From: CAZNKU01 sp045541135
GTDB lineage: Bacteria; Bacillota; Clostridia; Monoglobales; Firm-18
DNA length: 64,000 nt
Direction of reading: 5' to 3'
Assembly: GCA_045541135.1 (NCBI GenBank)
Contig: JAZQIO010000028.1
Coordinates: 104,970 to 168,969 of the forward strand
Numbering within the stretch: the stretch's first letter is position 1; the number at the start of each line of letters is the position of its first letter. The notes under the pieces are model-generated. The model had not been told where the DNA came from. It worked only from the letters and a program-made list of their open reading frames with translations, and did no database searches. Below are positions 28,307 through 36,229 of the stretch, piece after piece. Position numbers and translations under genes: made by a program.

Positions 28307-28807
28307 TTATTTATTTTCAATTATTTTTATTTTATCTGCCGAAAAACCACTTATATTCGATATAATATCCTTAATTTTTGATACAGAAACTTCATCAAGC
28401 TGTACATCATAAATAATGGCAGTTATTTCATTTTTATCTATGTACAAAACACTTTTTTCAAAACCTTTTGCCCGGAGGCTTTCTTCGATTGTATTTTCAG
28501 CATTTATATATTCTGCAGACAACGTCAGCATTTCCTGGGCGTTTTCCTTAGTTTCCTTATCACATTCTGAATTATCTATTATATCCCGATACACCTGAAT
28601 GCTCTCACTTCTTTTACTGTCCCTGTCCATTAATGCTGTAGTATATTCATCATCTACTGTTGGAGCATCCACGGTAGTTGACATAGTTTCAACTGTTTTT
28701 GGTGAATTATAATTTATATTCACATATCCTGCTACTGCAATTATTACAACCATACCCATTAAAGTTAAATGACGTTTATTAATAGCTGAAAATTTTGGCT
28801 TTTTCAT
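28307..28807 (-). CDS. spoIIIAH: stage III sporulation protein AH (mother-cell half of the SpoIIIA-SpoIIQ channel)
   Basis: A 166-residue protein: short cytoplasmic N-terminus, one membrane segment (about 16-32, LMGMVVIIAVAGYVNI), then an extracellular YscJ/FliF-like ring domain (about 85-166; DVQLDEVSVSKIKDIIS). In the engulfed forespore it binds forespore SpoIIQ across the two membranes. It is last in the spoIIIA operon, ten bases after spoIIIAG, with GAGGAG before the ATG. The length is shorter than the 218 residues of the Bacillus subtilis protein, mostly in the linker between membrane and ring. No spoIIQ gene is in the window. Confidence 0.92.
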   Translation of the reverse strand: MKKPKFSAINKRHLTLMGMVVIIAVAGYVNINYNSPKTVETMSTTVDAPTVDDEYTTALMDRDSKRSESIQVYRDIIDNSECDKETKENAQEMLTLSAEYINAENTIEESLRAKGFEKSVLYIDKNEITAIIYDVQLDEVSVSKIKDIISNISGFSADKIKIIENK

Positions 28808-28817
28808 AAATTTCTCC

Positions 28818-29150
28818 TCACTTCTTTTTTATTAAAATTTTAACCTTGCAATCAGGTATATTAAGTACAGCTACTGCAGAATCGTGCAAATCTCTTTTTA
28901 CTGATGTATTCTGTGCACCCTCTGCAACAATTATTGCACCTTCAACCTTGTCATTTTCATCAAACGTAAGCATCACATCTACATCACCTACTCCCTCTGC
29001 CATTTCAAGTGTAGTTTTAAGTCTTTTTTCCAGACTTGTACGAAAATCGGTATTTTCCGGAGGCACAGCTGTAAAAGCAACACAAATTATTCCGGCAACC
29101 AACAATATTATAAACTTCATATTTTTTCTTATAAAATCATTTATTTTCAT
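28818..29150 (-). CDS. spoIIIAG: stage III sporulation protein AG, short form
   Basis: A 110-residue protein with one membrane segment (about 11-28, MKFIILLVAGIICVAF) and the ring-building domain (about 35-110; VEGAIIVAEGA and HDSAVAVLNIPDCKVKILI), which in Bacillus subtilis assembles a large channel ring. The Bacillus protein has about 229 residues, with a long insertion between membrane and ring motif; here that part is almost absent. The ATG at 29150 overlaps the end of spoIIIAF by 14 bases and follows GAGGT; an in-frame TTG one codon upstream is unlikely. Confidence 0.9.
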   Translation of the reverse strand: MKINDFIRKNMKFIILLVAGIICVAFTAVPPENTDFRTSLEKRLKTTLEMAEGVGDVDVMLTFDENDKVEGAIIVAEGAQNTSVKRDLHDSAVAVLNIPDCKVKILIKKK

Positions 29151-29523
29151 CAAGATACCTCACAATAGCATCATAAGTCTCTTTATTTTCGCAATATATA
29201 TTTTTTATTTTACATGCATCTGTAAGTTCAACTCTTATAGATTTATCCTCAAATTTTTCAGAAAACAGGTTGCTGAGTTTTTCTTCAAATAAATTTTTTA
29301 TGTATGCAGTATTGTTTTCATAAGGCTGAGTATCAAAATTACCGGTATAAATTTTTTCAAAATCTATTGTTGTAAAGAAAGACAGAGCCATCGAAATAAC
29401 CAACAGACCATATATATATGAGGTATATTTTTTTATAGATTTTTCCGGTAATATATTTTCAGCCAGGCACCATATAAAAGTTAAACAAACAAGTGTTTTA
29501 ACAAATACACTTACATTGTTCAT
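29137..29523 (-). CDS. spoIIIAF: stage III sporulation protein AF
   Basis: A 128-residue protein with two N-terminal membrane segments (about 6-24 and 33-52) and a C-terminal soluble ring-like domain ending in IRVELTDACKIKNIYC and AIVRYLDENK. It is part of the mother-cell SpoIIIA complex. The open frame begins earlier with two GTG codons, but those form the ribosome binding site AGGTGGTG; the ATG at 29523 is the better start. It begins two bases past the spoIIIAE stop codon and overlaps spoIIIAG. Confidence 0.88.
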   Translation of the reverse strand: MNNVSVFVKTLVCLTFIWCLAENILPEKSIKKYTSYIYGLLVISMALSFFTTIDFEKIYTGNFDTQPYENNTAYIKNLFEEKLSNLFSEKFEDKSIRVELTDACKIKNIYCENKETYDAIVRYLDENK

Positions 29524-29524
29524 A

Positions 29525-30628
29525 CTATGCACCACCTATAAAAATAATAACTGCAACAGAAATCATGTACATAATTGACACAACAATATTCATAGCAAAT
29601 AAAACACCTATACAAGAGGACATACTGTTAACAATTTCAATAATGTTTTTTGATGCAATCGGTGATACAAAAAAATTCAGTATATTTATAACAAACAGTT
29701 TAATTAAAACCGTAAGACAAGGAACTGCCGCGATAAACAAAATACCAACTAAGCCTGCAATGCCTACTGAATTTTTAACAACCGTTGAGCACATAAGTAT
29801 AAGCTCTACGGAATCTGCCACCATTCCTCCGGCATACGGAATGAAGCTACTTACCGCATACTTTGCAGTTTTTACCGTAATACCGTCTACCTTAGGTATT
29901 GCAACACCTATAATCCCTATAATTCCCACATACACTGTAAAAACAAAACCAAGTGACCATTTTAAAATTTTCTGTATTTGATTACCAAAATTTATCAGAT
30001 GGTTTTTTTCTGTCAGACTACCCGAAAGTTTAAGAATAAAACCAATAATATTTAACGGAACAACAAAACTTTTGACAAATAAAACAATTACACCGGACAC
30101 CCCTATCATAACCGGACTCAAAACCCCTGCAGTTCCGCTTTTACCGCTTACTGCAAGCAACGACAGAAGTGTTGGTATAAGCGAATTAATAAAAAGAATA
30201 AGACTATCAACAAATTCTATACAGTATTCCATAACACCATTTATTGTACCTATAAGTGAAAGTACAACAACAGCTGAAACAGTAAGGTTAACTGTTTTGT
30301 TATCTGTAAATGAATGCTGAACATTCTCAATCATTGATGCAAGTATTATAAGGACAAAAGCAGTTAAACCAAAACCTATGTTTTCTTTAAGTAAAACATT
30401 GAACTTGTCTTTTAGAAAATCTACAACACTTTTATAGTTAACGTCAAAATCACCTTGATTTAACCTTTCAATTAACTCTATTGCATTAAACTTTAGTCCG
30501 GAAGTTTCAAAAGCGTTCTCTATATTGCTTTTCATATCGTTGGTAAGTACATCATCAACTCCGTCAGCAAAAGCATTATTGTACCAAATCATCAAAAAAG
30601 TAATAATTAAAACAGTAATTTTTTTCAT
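29525..30628 (-). CDS. spoIIIAE: stage III sporulation protein AE
   Basis: A 367-residue polytopic membrane protein: cleavable-looking N-terminal hydrophobic segment (1-21, ending NAFADG), an extracellular stretch of about 60 residues (LIERLNQGDFDVNYKSV), then about eight membrane segments. Conserved segments include PTLLSLLAVSGKSGTAGVLSP and FIPYAGGMVADSVE. It resembles a transporter-like core of the SpoIIIA channel that keeps the forespore active for late sigma-G transcription. TAGGTG precedes the ATG; it follows spoIIIAD by seven bases. Near the usual length of about 400 residues. Confidence 0.95.
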   Translation of the reverse strand: MKKITVLIITFLMIWYNNAFADGVDDVLTNDMKSNIENAFETSGLKFNAIELIERLNQGDFDVNYKSVVDFLKDKFNVLLKENIGFGLTAFVLIILASMIENVQHSFTDNKTVNLTVSAVVVLSLIGTINGVMEYCIEFVDSLILFINSLIPTLLSLLAVSGKSGTAGVLSPVMIGVSGVIVLFVKSFVVPLNIIGFILKLSGSLTEKNHLINFGNQIQKILKWSLGFVFTVYVGIIGIIGVAIPKVDGITVKTAKYAVSSFIPYAGGMVADSVELILMCSTVVKNSVGIAGLVGILFIAAVPCLTVLIKLFVINILNFFVSPIASKNIIEIVNSMSSCIGVLFAMNIVVSIMYMISVAVIIFIGGA

Positions 30629-30635
30629 AAAACAC

Positions 30636-31013
30636 CTACAGTAAACCCATTATGCTTTCAAGTAGATTAATTAACAAAGGCAAAGAAAGTGAAATTATAA
30701 TTATCTTTCCTGCAAGCTCAATTTTTCCGGCTATAAATTTTTCTCCGCATTCTTCGGCAATTGATGACCCAAATTGAGTTATATAAGATATTCCCAAAAC
30801 TTTAATCAATAATTTAACGTGTCCGTCCGATACACCATAACCGGATACAAAGCTTTTGAAAACAGTAACAAGATTGCTTATATCTTTATAAAGAAATCCA
30901 AGAATTATAACACCGGTAATTATAGCTGCCGCAAAACTAATATTTGAATTTACCCTTTTAAGCAAAAGAGATGCCACGACACCAACAAAAGCAACAGATA
31001 TTATTTTTATCAT
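30636..31013 (-). CDS. spoIIIAD: stage III sporulation protein AD
   Basis: A 125-residue protein with four predicted membrane segments and the family's ISYITQFGSSIAEECGE motif (about 76-92). Its ATG overlaps the spoIIIAC stop codon by four bases (ATGA), so the two are translationally coupled. Length matches the Bacillus subtilis protein (133 residues). Confidence 0.95.
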   Translation of the reverse strand: MIKIISVAFVGVVASLLLKRVNSNISFAAAIITGVIILGFLYKDISNLVTVFKSFVSGYGVSDGHVKLLIKVLGISYITQFGSSIAEECGEKFIAGKIELAGKIIIISLSLPLLINLLESIMGLL

Positions 31014-31210
31014 AATTCAAATAGCGTTTTTACAGTTTCAAACAAGCTGCTTACTTTTTGAACAATTAAAACAAGTGCTATCATAAGACCTGCAAGAGAT
31101 GTCATTAAACCAAGCTCGCTTTTTCCTGCCTGATTAAGTAAATTGTGTAAAACAGATGCTATAATTCCTATTGCTGCAATTTTAAAAATAAGTTCTATTC
31201 CGTTATCCAT
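31010..31210 (-). CDS. spoIIIAC: stage III sporulation protein AC
   Basis: A 66-residue membrane protein with two hydrophobic helices and the conserved IGIIASVLHNLLNQAGKSE segment. It is homologous to the N-terminal half of SpoIIIAD. The frame opens with a GTG three codons earlier, but that GTG is part of the ribosome binding site GGCGGTGA, so I use the ATG at 31210. The Bacillus protein has 68 residues. Confidence 0.95.
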   Translation of the reverse strand: MDNGIELIFKIAAIGIIASVLHNLLNQAGKSELGLMTSLAGLMIALVLIVQKVSSLFETVKTLFEL

Positions 31211-31222
31211 AAAGTTCACCGC

Positions 31223-31735
31223 CTATGCTAAAATTATTGCAATAAGAAATCCTGAAAGCACCCCTGAAGCCCGAAAGAATTTAACATATTTCTTTTCGTT
31301 TTCCAATGCAACAGCAAGGTTTGATTTTATTACTTCTGCAGTTTTATCTATGTTTTTTATTTCTGTTTCTCTGTCACTGCTTCCAAAAGATGCAAAAAAC
31401 CCAAAAATTTCATCAATATCGCATTTTTCAAAATATGTTGTATTGTTTTCCAAAAAGCTTTTAAAAGCATCACCAGGATTTATTTTTTCGTTTTCAATTT
31501 TTTTTGAAATATAATCAAACATTTTATTTACTGAATCAGATTTTACTTCGTATAAATTTATAAGAGCATCCGAAATTACATAATTAGAAAACTTAATGTC
31601 ATTTTTTATTTTTTCAAGCATATTTAAAAAAGCTCTTAATTCCTTTACTCTATATATATATTTCAACGAAATATCAAAACCTATTTTTGCCGATGAAATA
31701 ACAATTACAACAAAACCCAACAGTTTAATCAACAT
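31223..31735 (-). CDS. spoIIIAB: stage III sporulation protein AB
   Basis: A 170-residue protein with an N-terminal membrane anchor (1-22), a cytoplasmic helical domain (IYRVKELRAFLNMLEKIKND) and a C-terminal membrane segment (SGVLSGFLIAIILA). The domain resembles type II secretion GspF, consistent with an ATPase-linked export machine together with SpoIIIAA. ATG follows GGAGG; it overlaps the end of spoIIIAA by 11 bases. Confidence 0.93.
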   Translation of the reverse strand: MLIKLLGFVVIVISSAKIGFDISLKYIYRVKELRAFLNMLEKIKNDIKFSNYVISDALINLYEVKSDSVNKMFDYISKKIENEKINPGDAFKSFLENNTTYFEKCDIDEIFGFFASFGSSDRETEIKNIDKTAEVIKSNLAVALENEKKYVKFFRASGVLSGFLIAIILA

Positions 31736-32543
31736 AATATACCTCCTCTACGGTACCTATACCGCTTTTATTGCTAAGTAAAACAATGTTGTTAAATACA
31801 TTTTTATCAACACCAAGTCTATTGACCGTTTCTGATATATCACTTCCGTGTGCTGTAGCTATAATATTTACACCCGAAGTCACAGCTTTTTTTAAAGCTT
31901 CGCAATCGCAATCTGCAATTTCGTCGGTAACTATGTATTCAGGTGACATACTTCTTAGTACATATTCAATTCCCTGAGATTTGGGCGCCAAAGACAAAAC
32001 ATCCGTCATCATTCCAATATCAAAGCTCGGTATTCCGTTGTACATACCTGCAATTTCACCACGTTCATCAACAACGCTTACTTTATGCTTTCTGCCAAGG
32101 CTTCTGCACAAATCACGTATAACCGTTGTTTTTCCGCAACAGGGCGGAGAAATTACAAGCAGATTTTTTATTTCAAACTTAAGCTTATCCGAACATCCTT
32201 TAAATTCCTTTGCAATTCTTATGTTTACAGTGCTTATATCCTTGATGTTATACACATTTTCATTTTCCATAACCGCCATACCGCAAACACCTATACGGTG
32301 ACCTCCTCTGATGGTAATGAATCCTTTTTTTATTTCATCAAGATAAGCATAAACCGAAAAGTCACAAAACCTTTTAAAACACTCTGTAACTTCAGCATAA
32401 GACATAAAATAATCTTTCTTATAATAGATGTTGTCCGCTTTTACAGTTACGTTTTTACCTGCCCTTAAAGTTATCTCGTTTATATTATCCGGATTTAATT
32501 TTTTAACAAGTCCGGCGGGCAGACGGGATAGTATGTTTTTCAT
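31725..32543 (-). CDS. spoIIIAA: stage III sporulation protein AA (secretion-type ATPase)
   Basis: A 272-residue RecA-like ATPase related to the VirB11/GspE family, which would energise the SpoIIIA-SpoIIQ channel from the mother-cell side. Visible motifs: GHRIGVCG, Walker A PPCCGKTTVIRDL (near 140), VDERGEIAGMY, YIVTDEIAD (Walker B), ATAHG. The frame begins three codons earlier with a GTG, but that GTG lies in the AGAGGTG ribosome binding site; the ATG at 32543 is chosen. First gene of the eight-gene operon. Expected control is by sigma-E; I could not place a sigma-E promoter with confidence in the 56 bases between it and the divergent folT promoter. Confidence 0.95.
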   Translation of the reverse strand: MKNILSRLPAGLVKKLNPDNINEITLRAGKNVTVKADNIYYKKDYFMSYAEVTECFKRFCDFSVYAYLDEIKKGFITIRGGHRIGVCGMAVMENENVYNIKDISTVNIRIAKEFKGCSDKLKFEIKNLLVISPPCCGKTTVIRDLCRSLGRKHKVSVVDERGEIAGMYNGIPSFDIGMMTDVLSLAPKSQGIEYVLRSMSPEYIVTDEIADCDCEALKKAVTSGVNIIATAHGSDISETVNRLGVDKNVFNNIVLLSNKSGIGTVEEVYYVD

Positions 32544-32599
32544 TTGTTTCACCTCTTGAATTTATTCTATTTGCAACACAAGAAAATTAGAACACATTA

Positions 32600-32628
32600 T
32601 TGACATAATACAAAAAAAGTAATATAAT
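32600..32628 (+). promoter_or_regulatory. promoter of the THF riboswitch-folT unit
   Basis: TTGACA (32600-32605), 17 bases, TATAAT (32623-32628); transcription would start about ten bases before the riboswitch. Confidence 0.85.
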
Positions 32629-32643
32629 AAGTTCATCAAAAAT

Positions 32644-32737
32644 GCAGAGTAAGAATATGTGCGTATAGTGTTAACAGACGGGGAGTTGCTGTTAAACGAA
32701 TACTTTTTGTAGCGATACATATTCTGCATCCCGCTGC
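32644..32737 (+). promoter_or_regulatory. tetrahydrofolate riboswitch (folT class)
   Basis: The aptamer elements are all present. P1 pairs GCAG (32644) with CTGC (to 32737); P2 pairs AGAATATGT with ACATATTCT; P3 pairs TTAACAG with CTGTTAA around the conserved loop ACGGGGAGTTG; the conserved junctions CTGCATCCCGCTG and CGAA also match. It lies directly upstream of a folate-uptake gene, the usual target. Between the aptamer and the start codon, AGGATTATCCTTTTT and an AATTAA / TTAATT pairing near the AAGGAGG site are candidate expression-platform elements, so either termination or ribosome-site masking is possible. Confidence 0.88.
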
Positions 32738-32806
32738 TTATACGAGGATTATCCTTTTTAAATTAATCTCCGTAATTGAGCAGATTTAATTTAAGGAGGT
32801 TTTTTT

Positions 32807-33373
32807 ATGTCAAAAAATGAAAATGCACAAAAATTCTGGAGTTTAAAAAGAATATTTTATGTTCCGAAATTTACTACAAAAACAATTTGTTCATTAGGAT
32901 TGCTTATTGCTATTACTGTTGTTTTATCAATAATTTCGGGACATCTCAGGATAGGAAACATAAGCAAGCTTACAATAAGTTTTGTATCGGTATTTATTGC
33001 TGCTTATGCTTTTGGCGGAATTACAGGAGGTTTGGTAGGTGCTTTGGCAGATTTAATATCCTGCTTCGTTAACCCTGTTGGTCCGCTTATGATACAAATT
33101 ACACTTATTGAATTTGTTTTCGGTTTCATATATGGTTTGTTTTTTTATAAAACCAACCAAAAACACTATGTTACACTTGTCCTGATTTGTGATATAATAC
33201 AGTTTGTCACAAATATATTTTTAAAAACAGCTGTTCTTTCAGCATCATACACTACACCATTCAGTGGATTTTTTATATCAAGATTACCAATGTGTATAAT
33301 ACAAATGATAATTATATTTACAGTAATATCATTAATCAAACCACTTTTAAAAATCATAAACAAAATAGCTTAA
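32807..33373 (+). CDS. folT: folate ECF transporter substrate-binding (S) component
   Basis: A 188-residue membrane protein with six predicted helices. It captures folate and works with the shared EcfA-EcfA'-EcfT module, which is not in this window. Family marks include the Ala-Gly-rich AFGGITGGLVGALADLISCF and the C-terminal FISRLPMCIIQM, a segment where the folate-binding Arg is expected. AAGGAGG precedes the ATG. The tetrahydrofolate riboswitch upstream supports the substrate strongly: high cell tetrahydrofolate would turn expression down. A terminator follows immediately. Confidence 0.93.
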   Translation: MSKNENAQKFWSLKRIFYVPKFTTKTICSLGLLIAITVVLSIISGHLRIGNISKLTISFVSVFIAAYAFGGITGGLVGALADLISCFVNPVGPLMIQITLIEFVFGFIYGLFFYKTNQKHYVTLVLICDIIQFVTNIFLKTAVLSASYTTPFSGFFISRLPMCIIQMIIIFTVISLIKPLLKIINKIA

Positions 33374-33409
33374 AAAAAGATACCGAAATTTTTTTCGGTA
33401 TCTTTTTTT
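33372..33409 (+). terminator. terminator of folT
   Basis: Stem AAAAAAGATACCGAAA / TTTTCGGTATCTTTTTT with a T tail, starting inside the folT stop codon. Its last two bases are the first two of the -35 box of the next promoter. Confidence 0.88.
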
Positions 33410-33440
33410 GACATTTTTCAGTAAAGGTTATGTGTATAAT
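33408..33440 (+). promoter_or_regulatory. spoIIGA-sigE promoter with an extended 21-base spacer
   Basis: A consensus TTGACA (33408-33413) and a consensus TATAAT (33435-33440) are 21 bases apart rather than 17. The Bacillus subtilis spoIIG promoter is known for the same defect (22 bases) and needs Spo0A~P to be used. TTTGACA over the -35 box is one base from the 0A-box complement TTCGNCA. Spo0A control is inference by analogy. Confidence 0.65.
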
Positions 33441-33458
33441 AGTTATAAGGAGGGAAAA

Positions 33459-34289
33459 ATGACTGTTTACATTGACCAATTCATAATTATAAATACAATA
33501 CTCAATTTTATAATACTTTACATTACAAAATCTATCATAAAATCAAAATCATCTAATCCAAGGCTTCTTGTTTCAAGTATTACAGGTGCTTTATTTGCGA
33601 TACTTATGCTTTTTCCGCAGGTTAAACCACTTACAAACATATTTGGAAAAATAATCTTTTCACTTATTATTACGGGAATTAGTTTTAAATCATCGAGTTT
33701 TAAAACATATCTTAAAAATCTTTCGGCTTTTTATCTTGTAAGCTTTACAACAGGTGGATGTGCATATGCGTTTATAAATCTTGTGGGAAGCACTCAATAT
33801 ACTGATACCGCAAAGCTTTTATGTATTACAGTTTTTCTTTCATACGTAATTTTAAATGTTATAACTTCCGTATATGAAAAACATTTTAAATACGGAAGCC
33901 TGATACATAAACTCAGCATTACTTTAAATGATAAAACTATTGAAACAGAATGCTTTTATGACACGGGAAACAATTTAAAAGACCCTATCACAAAAAAACC
34001 GGTGATAATAGTAAACAGAAGTACGGTCAAAAAACTTTTGCCTGCACACATAGCATACCAACTAACACATGAAACAGATATAATGGAAATATACACAACA
34101 TACTTTGAAGATTTAAAACTTAAAATTATACCCTACCGTACCATAACCGAAAAAGGCTTTATACTCGGTTTTGTACCATCGGAAGTACTAATTGACGGAG
34201 AAGAAAAAAAGGCAATTATAGGAATATCATCATCTGTAATTTCTGATGATAAAAGTTACAACGCAATAGTTAATCCACACAATATATAA
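33459..34289 (+). CDS. spoIIGA: sigma-E processing peptidase SpoIIGA
   Basis: A 276-residue membrane aspartic protease that activates pro-sigma-E in the mother cell. Five N-terminal membrane segments (1-150) are followed by a cytoplasmic protease domain with the active-site motif CFYDTGNNLKDPIT (Asp near 169) and the later PYRTITEKGFILGFVP. An upstream frame extension of 17 codons has no ribosome site; AAGGAGGG lies just before the ATG at 33459. It is followed 12 bases later by its substrate, sigE, the standard arrangement. Confidence 0.95.
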   Translation: MTVYIDQFIIINTILNFIILYITKSIIKSKSSNPRLLVSSITGALFAILMLFPQVKPLTNIFGKIIFSLIITGISFKSSSFKTYLKNLSAFYLVSFTTGGCAYAFINLVGSTQYTDTAKLLCITVFLSYVILNVITSVYEKHFKYGSLIHKLSITLNDKTIETECFYDTGNNLKDPITKKPVIIVNRSTVKKLLPAHIAYQLTHETDIMEIYTTYFEDLKLKIIPYRTITEKGFILGFVPSEVLIDGEEKKAIIGISSSVISDDKSYNAIVNPHNI

Positions 34290-34301
34290 ACGGAGGTTTT
34301 C

Positions 34302-35009
34302 ATGAATACATTAGGTAATTTATTTCACACACTAATAAAATTTTTACTTATTCAAAAAAGCAACGAAGCACATTACATTGGAGGTACAGATGTTTTGCCT
34401 CCTCCGCTTTCGGCAAACGAAGAAAAAGATTTACTGAATAACATTAACGACAGCAAAGCAAGAAACAAATTAATTGAACACAATTTACGGCTTGTGGTTT
34501 ACATAGCTAAAAAATTTGAAAATACGGGAATTAATATAGAAGACCTCATTTCGATTGGTACAATAGGTCTTATAAAATCCATAAATACATTTAACACTGA
34601 AAAAAACATAAAGCTTGCCACTTATTCCTCCAGATGTATTGAAAATGAAATTTTGATGTACCTTAGAAAAAACAACAATTCCAAAACTGAGATTTCAATT
34701 GATGAACCACTAAACACTGATTGGGACGGAAATGAATTACTTTTATCAGATATATTGGGTACCGACCCGGATATAATACACCGTGAAATTGAAGACGAAG
34801 TTGACAGACAGCTATTAAAAGAAGCAATGCACAAGCTTTCACCCCGTGAACTTGAAATAATAAAAATGAGATTTGGAATAGGTATACCGGAAGAAAAAAC
34901 ACAAAAAGAAGTTGCCGATATGCTTGGAATTTCACAATCATACATTTCAAGATTGGAAAAGAAAATAATTAACAGATTAAGAAAAGAAATTAACAAAATG
35001 ATTGATTAG
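34302..35009 (+). CDS. sigE: RNA polymerase sigma-E factor (mother-cell sporulation sigma), pro-form
   Basis: A 235-residue sigma-70-family factor. The N-terminal pro-sequence (about 1-26) is amphipathic and ends at HYIGGTDVLPPPLS, which aligns with the known SpoIIGA cleavage region of pro-sigma-E. Region 2 (IEDLISIGTIGLIKSINTFN) and the region 4 helix-turn-helix (QKEVADMLGISQSYISRLEKK written in part: ADMLGISQSYISRLEKK) are intact. It would direct the spoIIIA operon lying on the opposite strand just upstream. In most Firmicutes sigG follows sigE; here a D,D-carboxypeptidase gene follows instead. Confidence 0.96.
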   Translation: MNTLGNLFHTLIKFLLIQKSNEAHYIGGTDVLPPPLSANEEKDLLNNINDSKARNKLIEHNLRLVVYIAKKFENTGINIEDLISIGTIGLIKSINTFNTEKNIKLATYSSRCIENEILMYLRKNNNSKTEISIDEPLNTDWDGNELLLSDILGTDPDIIHREIEDEVDRQLLKEAMHKLSPRELEIIKMRFGIGIPEEKTQKEVADMLGISQSYISRLEKKIINRLRKEINKMID

Positions 35010-35019
35010 GAGTTGTTTT

Positions 35020-36141
35020 ATGATTAAAAAATCTGTTATATTATTGGCTTTGTTTTTACTGTACACTGTTGGGGTTTATGCAATATCTGCACAAAATGCA
35101 TTGGTAATGGATGCCGAAACAGGCAGGGTATTATTTGAACATAACGGTTATGATAAAAAAGGAATAGCAAGTACAACGAAAATATTGACTGCATTGGTTG
35201 TTTTGGAAAATTGTAACCTCACCGATATTGTAACAGTATCATACAATGCATCAATTACAGAAGGTTCTTCCATGTATTTAAAATCGAATGAAAAAATATC
35301 TGTTGAAGATTTGTTGTACGGTTTAATGCTTAACTCCGGAAATGATGCTGCAACCGCACTTGCTGAACACACAAGCGGCAGTATTGAAGAATTCGCAAAA
35401 CTAATGAACAGAAAAGCCAATGAAATCGGTATGAAAAATTCATCCTTTGCAAACCCTCATGGATTAGACAACGAAAACCACTATTCAACAGCCTATGATA
35501 TGGCATTACTTACAAGATACGCAATGGAAAATGAAAAATTCAGAACAATTGTATCAACAAAACAAAAAATAGCCAAAACTCAAGAAGAAGGAAAATATAG
35601 ATATTTAACCAATCACAACAAGCTTTTATCAAAATATCAGTGGTGTAAAGGCGTAAAAACAGGCTTTACCAAAAAGAGCGGACGATGTTTGGTTTCATAT
35701 GCAGAAAAAGAAGGTGTAAAGTTAATTACCATTACACTTAATGCTCCTGATGATTGGAATGACCATATCAACTTATATGAACAATACTTCAATAATTACA
35801 AGTCATATAAAATAATTAATACCAACGATTATTTATGTTCTGTAAATATAGAAAATGCAGAACAAAACACATTGAATTTATATAATTGTAAAGCTATTAC
35901 ATTGACACTAAGTAATGAAGAATATAAAAATTTACAGATTAAATATAACTATCCTAAAAGCATAAAAGCACCTGTATATGTTGATCAGGTAATAGGTAAT
36001 ACCGAAATATTATTAAATGGAAAGGTTATTTCATCTTCTCCCATCATAAGTAAAGAAGGAATTGTACAAAAAACTTCGAAAAGATATAGCAAAATTTTGA
36101 AATTTCTTGCTAAAAATCTTGTTTTAATATTTAAATCATAA
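35020..36141 (+). CDS. D-alanyl-D-alanine carboxypeptidase (DacF/DacB-like penicillin-binding protein)
   Basis: A 373-residue serine peptidase that trims the terminal D-Ala of peptidoglycan pentapeptides. Signal peptide 1-21; catalytic motifs STTK (near 53), SGN (LNSGNDAAT) and KTG (GVKTGFTKKSGR) are all intact, followed by a C-terminal beta domain. I prefer the ATG at 35020 (TAGGAG upstream) to the TTG at 35002 inside sigE. The gap after sigE is ten bases, so it is likely expressed with spoIIGA-sigE and may act in spore peptidoglycan synthesis; that is inference from position. A terminator directly overlaps its stop codon. Confidence 0.92.
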   Translation: MIKKSVILLALFLLYTVGVYAISAQNALVMDAETGRVLFEHNGYDKKGIASTTKILTALVVLENCNLTDIVTVSYNASITEGSSMYLKSNEKISVEDLLYGLMLNSGNDAATALAEHTSGSIEEFAKLMNRKANEIGMKNSSFANPHGLDNENHYSTAYDMALLTRYAMENEKFRTIVSTKQKIAKTQEEGKYRYLTNHNKLLSKYQWCKGVKTGFTKKSGRCLVSYAEKEGVKLITITLNAPDDWNDHINLYEQYFNNYKSYKIINTNDYLCSVNIENAEQNTLNLYNCKAITLTLSNEEYKNLQIKYNYPKSIKAPVYVDQVIGNTEILLNGKVISSSPIISKEGIVQKTSKRYSKILKFLAKNLVLIFKS

Positions 36142-36168
36142 AACCACAAACTGTGGTTTTATTTTTTT
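36140..36168 (+). terminator. terminator after the spoIIGA-sigE-carboxypeptidase operon
   Basis: AAAACCACA / TGTGGTTTT stem followed by ATTTTTTT; it begins in the stop codon of the carboxypeptidase gene. Confidence 0.82.
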
Positions 36169-36229
36169 GATACATATAAATTTGTTTTTTGAACAATAAT
36201 AACCAAAATAAAATATACGGAGGTTTATT

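Noticed and set aside
28286..28320. Terminator between spoIIIAH and the Asp23 gene
   Set aside because: TTGAAAATAAA / TTTATTTTCAA can pair, but the stem is nearly all A-T and overlaps the spoIIIAH stop; too weak to call.
32544..32599. Sigma-E promoter for the spoIIIA operon
   Set aside because: Expected on biological grounds, but no segment matches both sigma-E elements at proper spacing.
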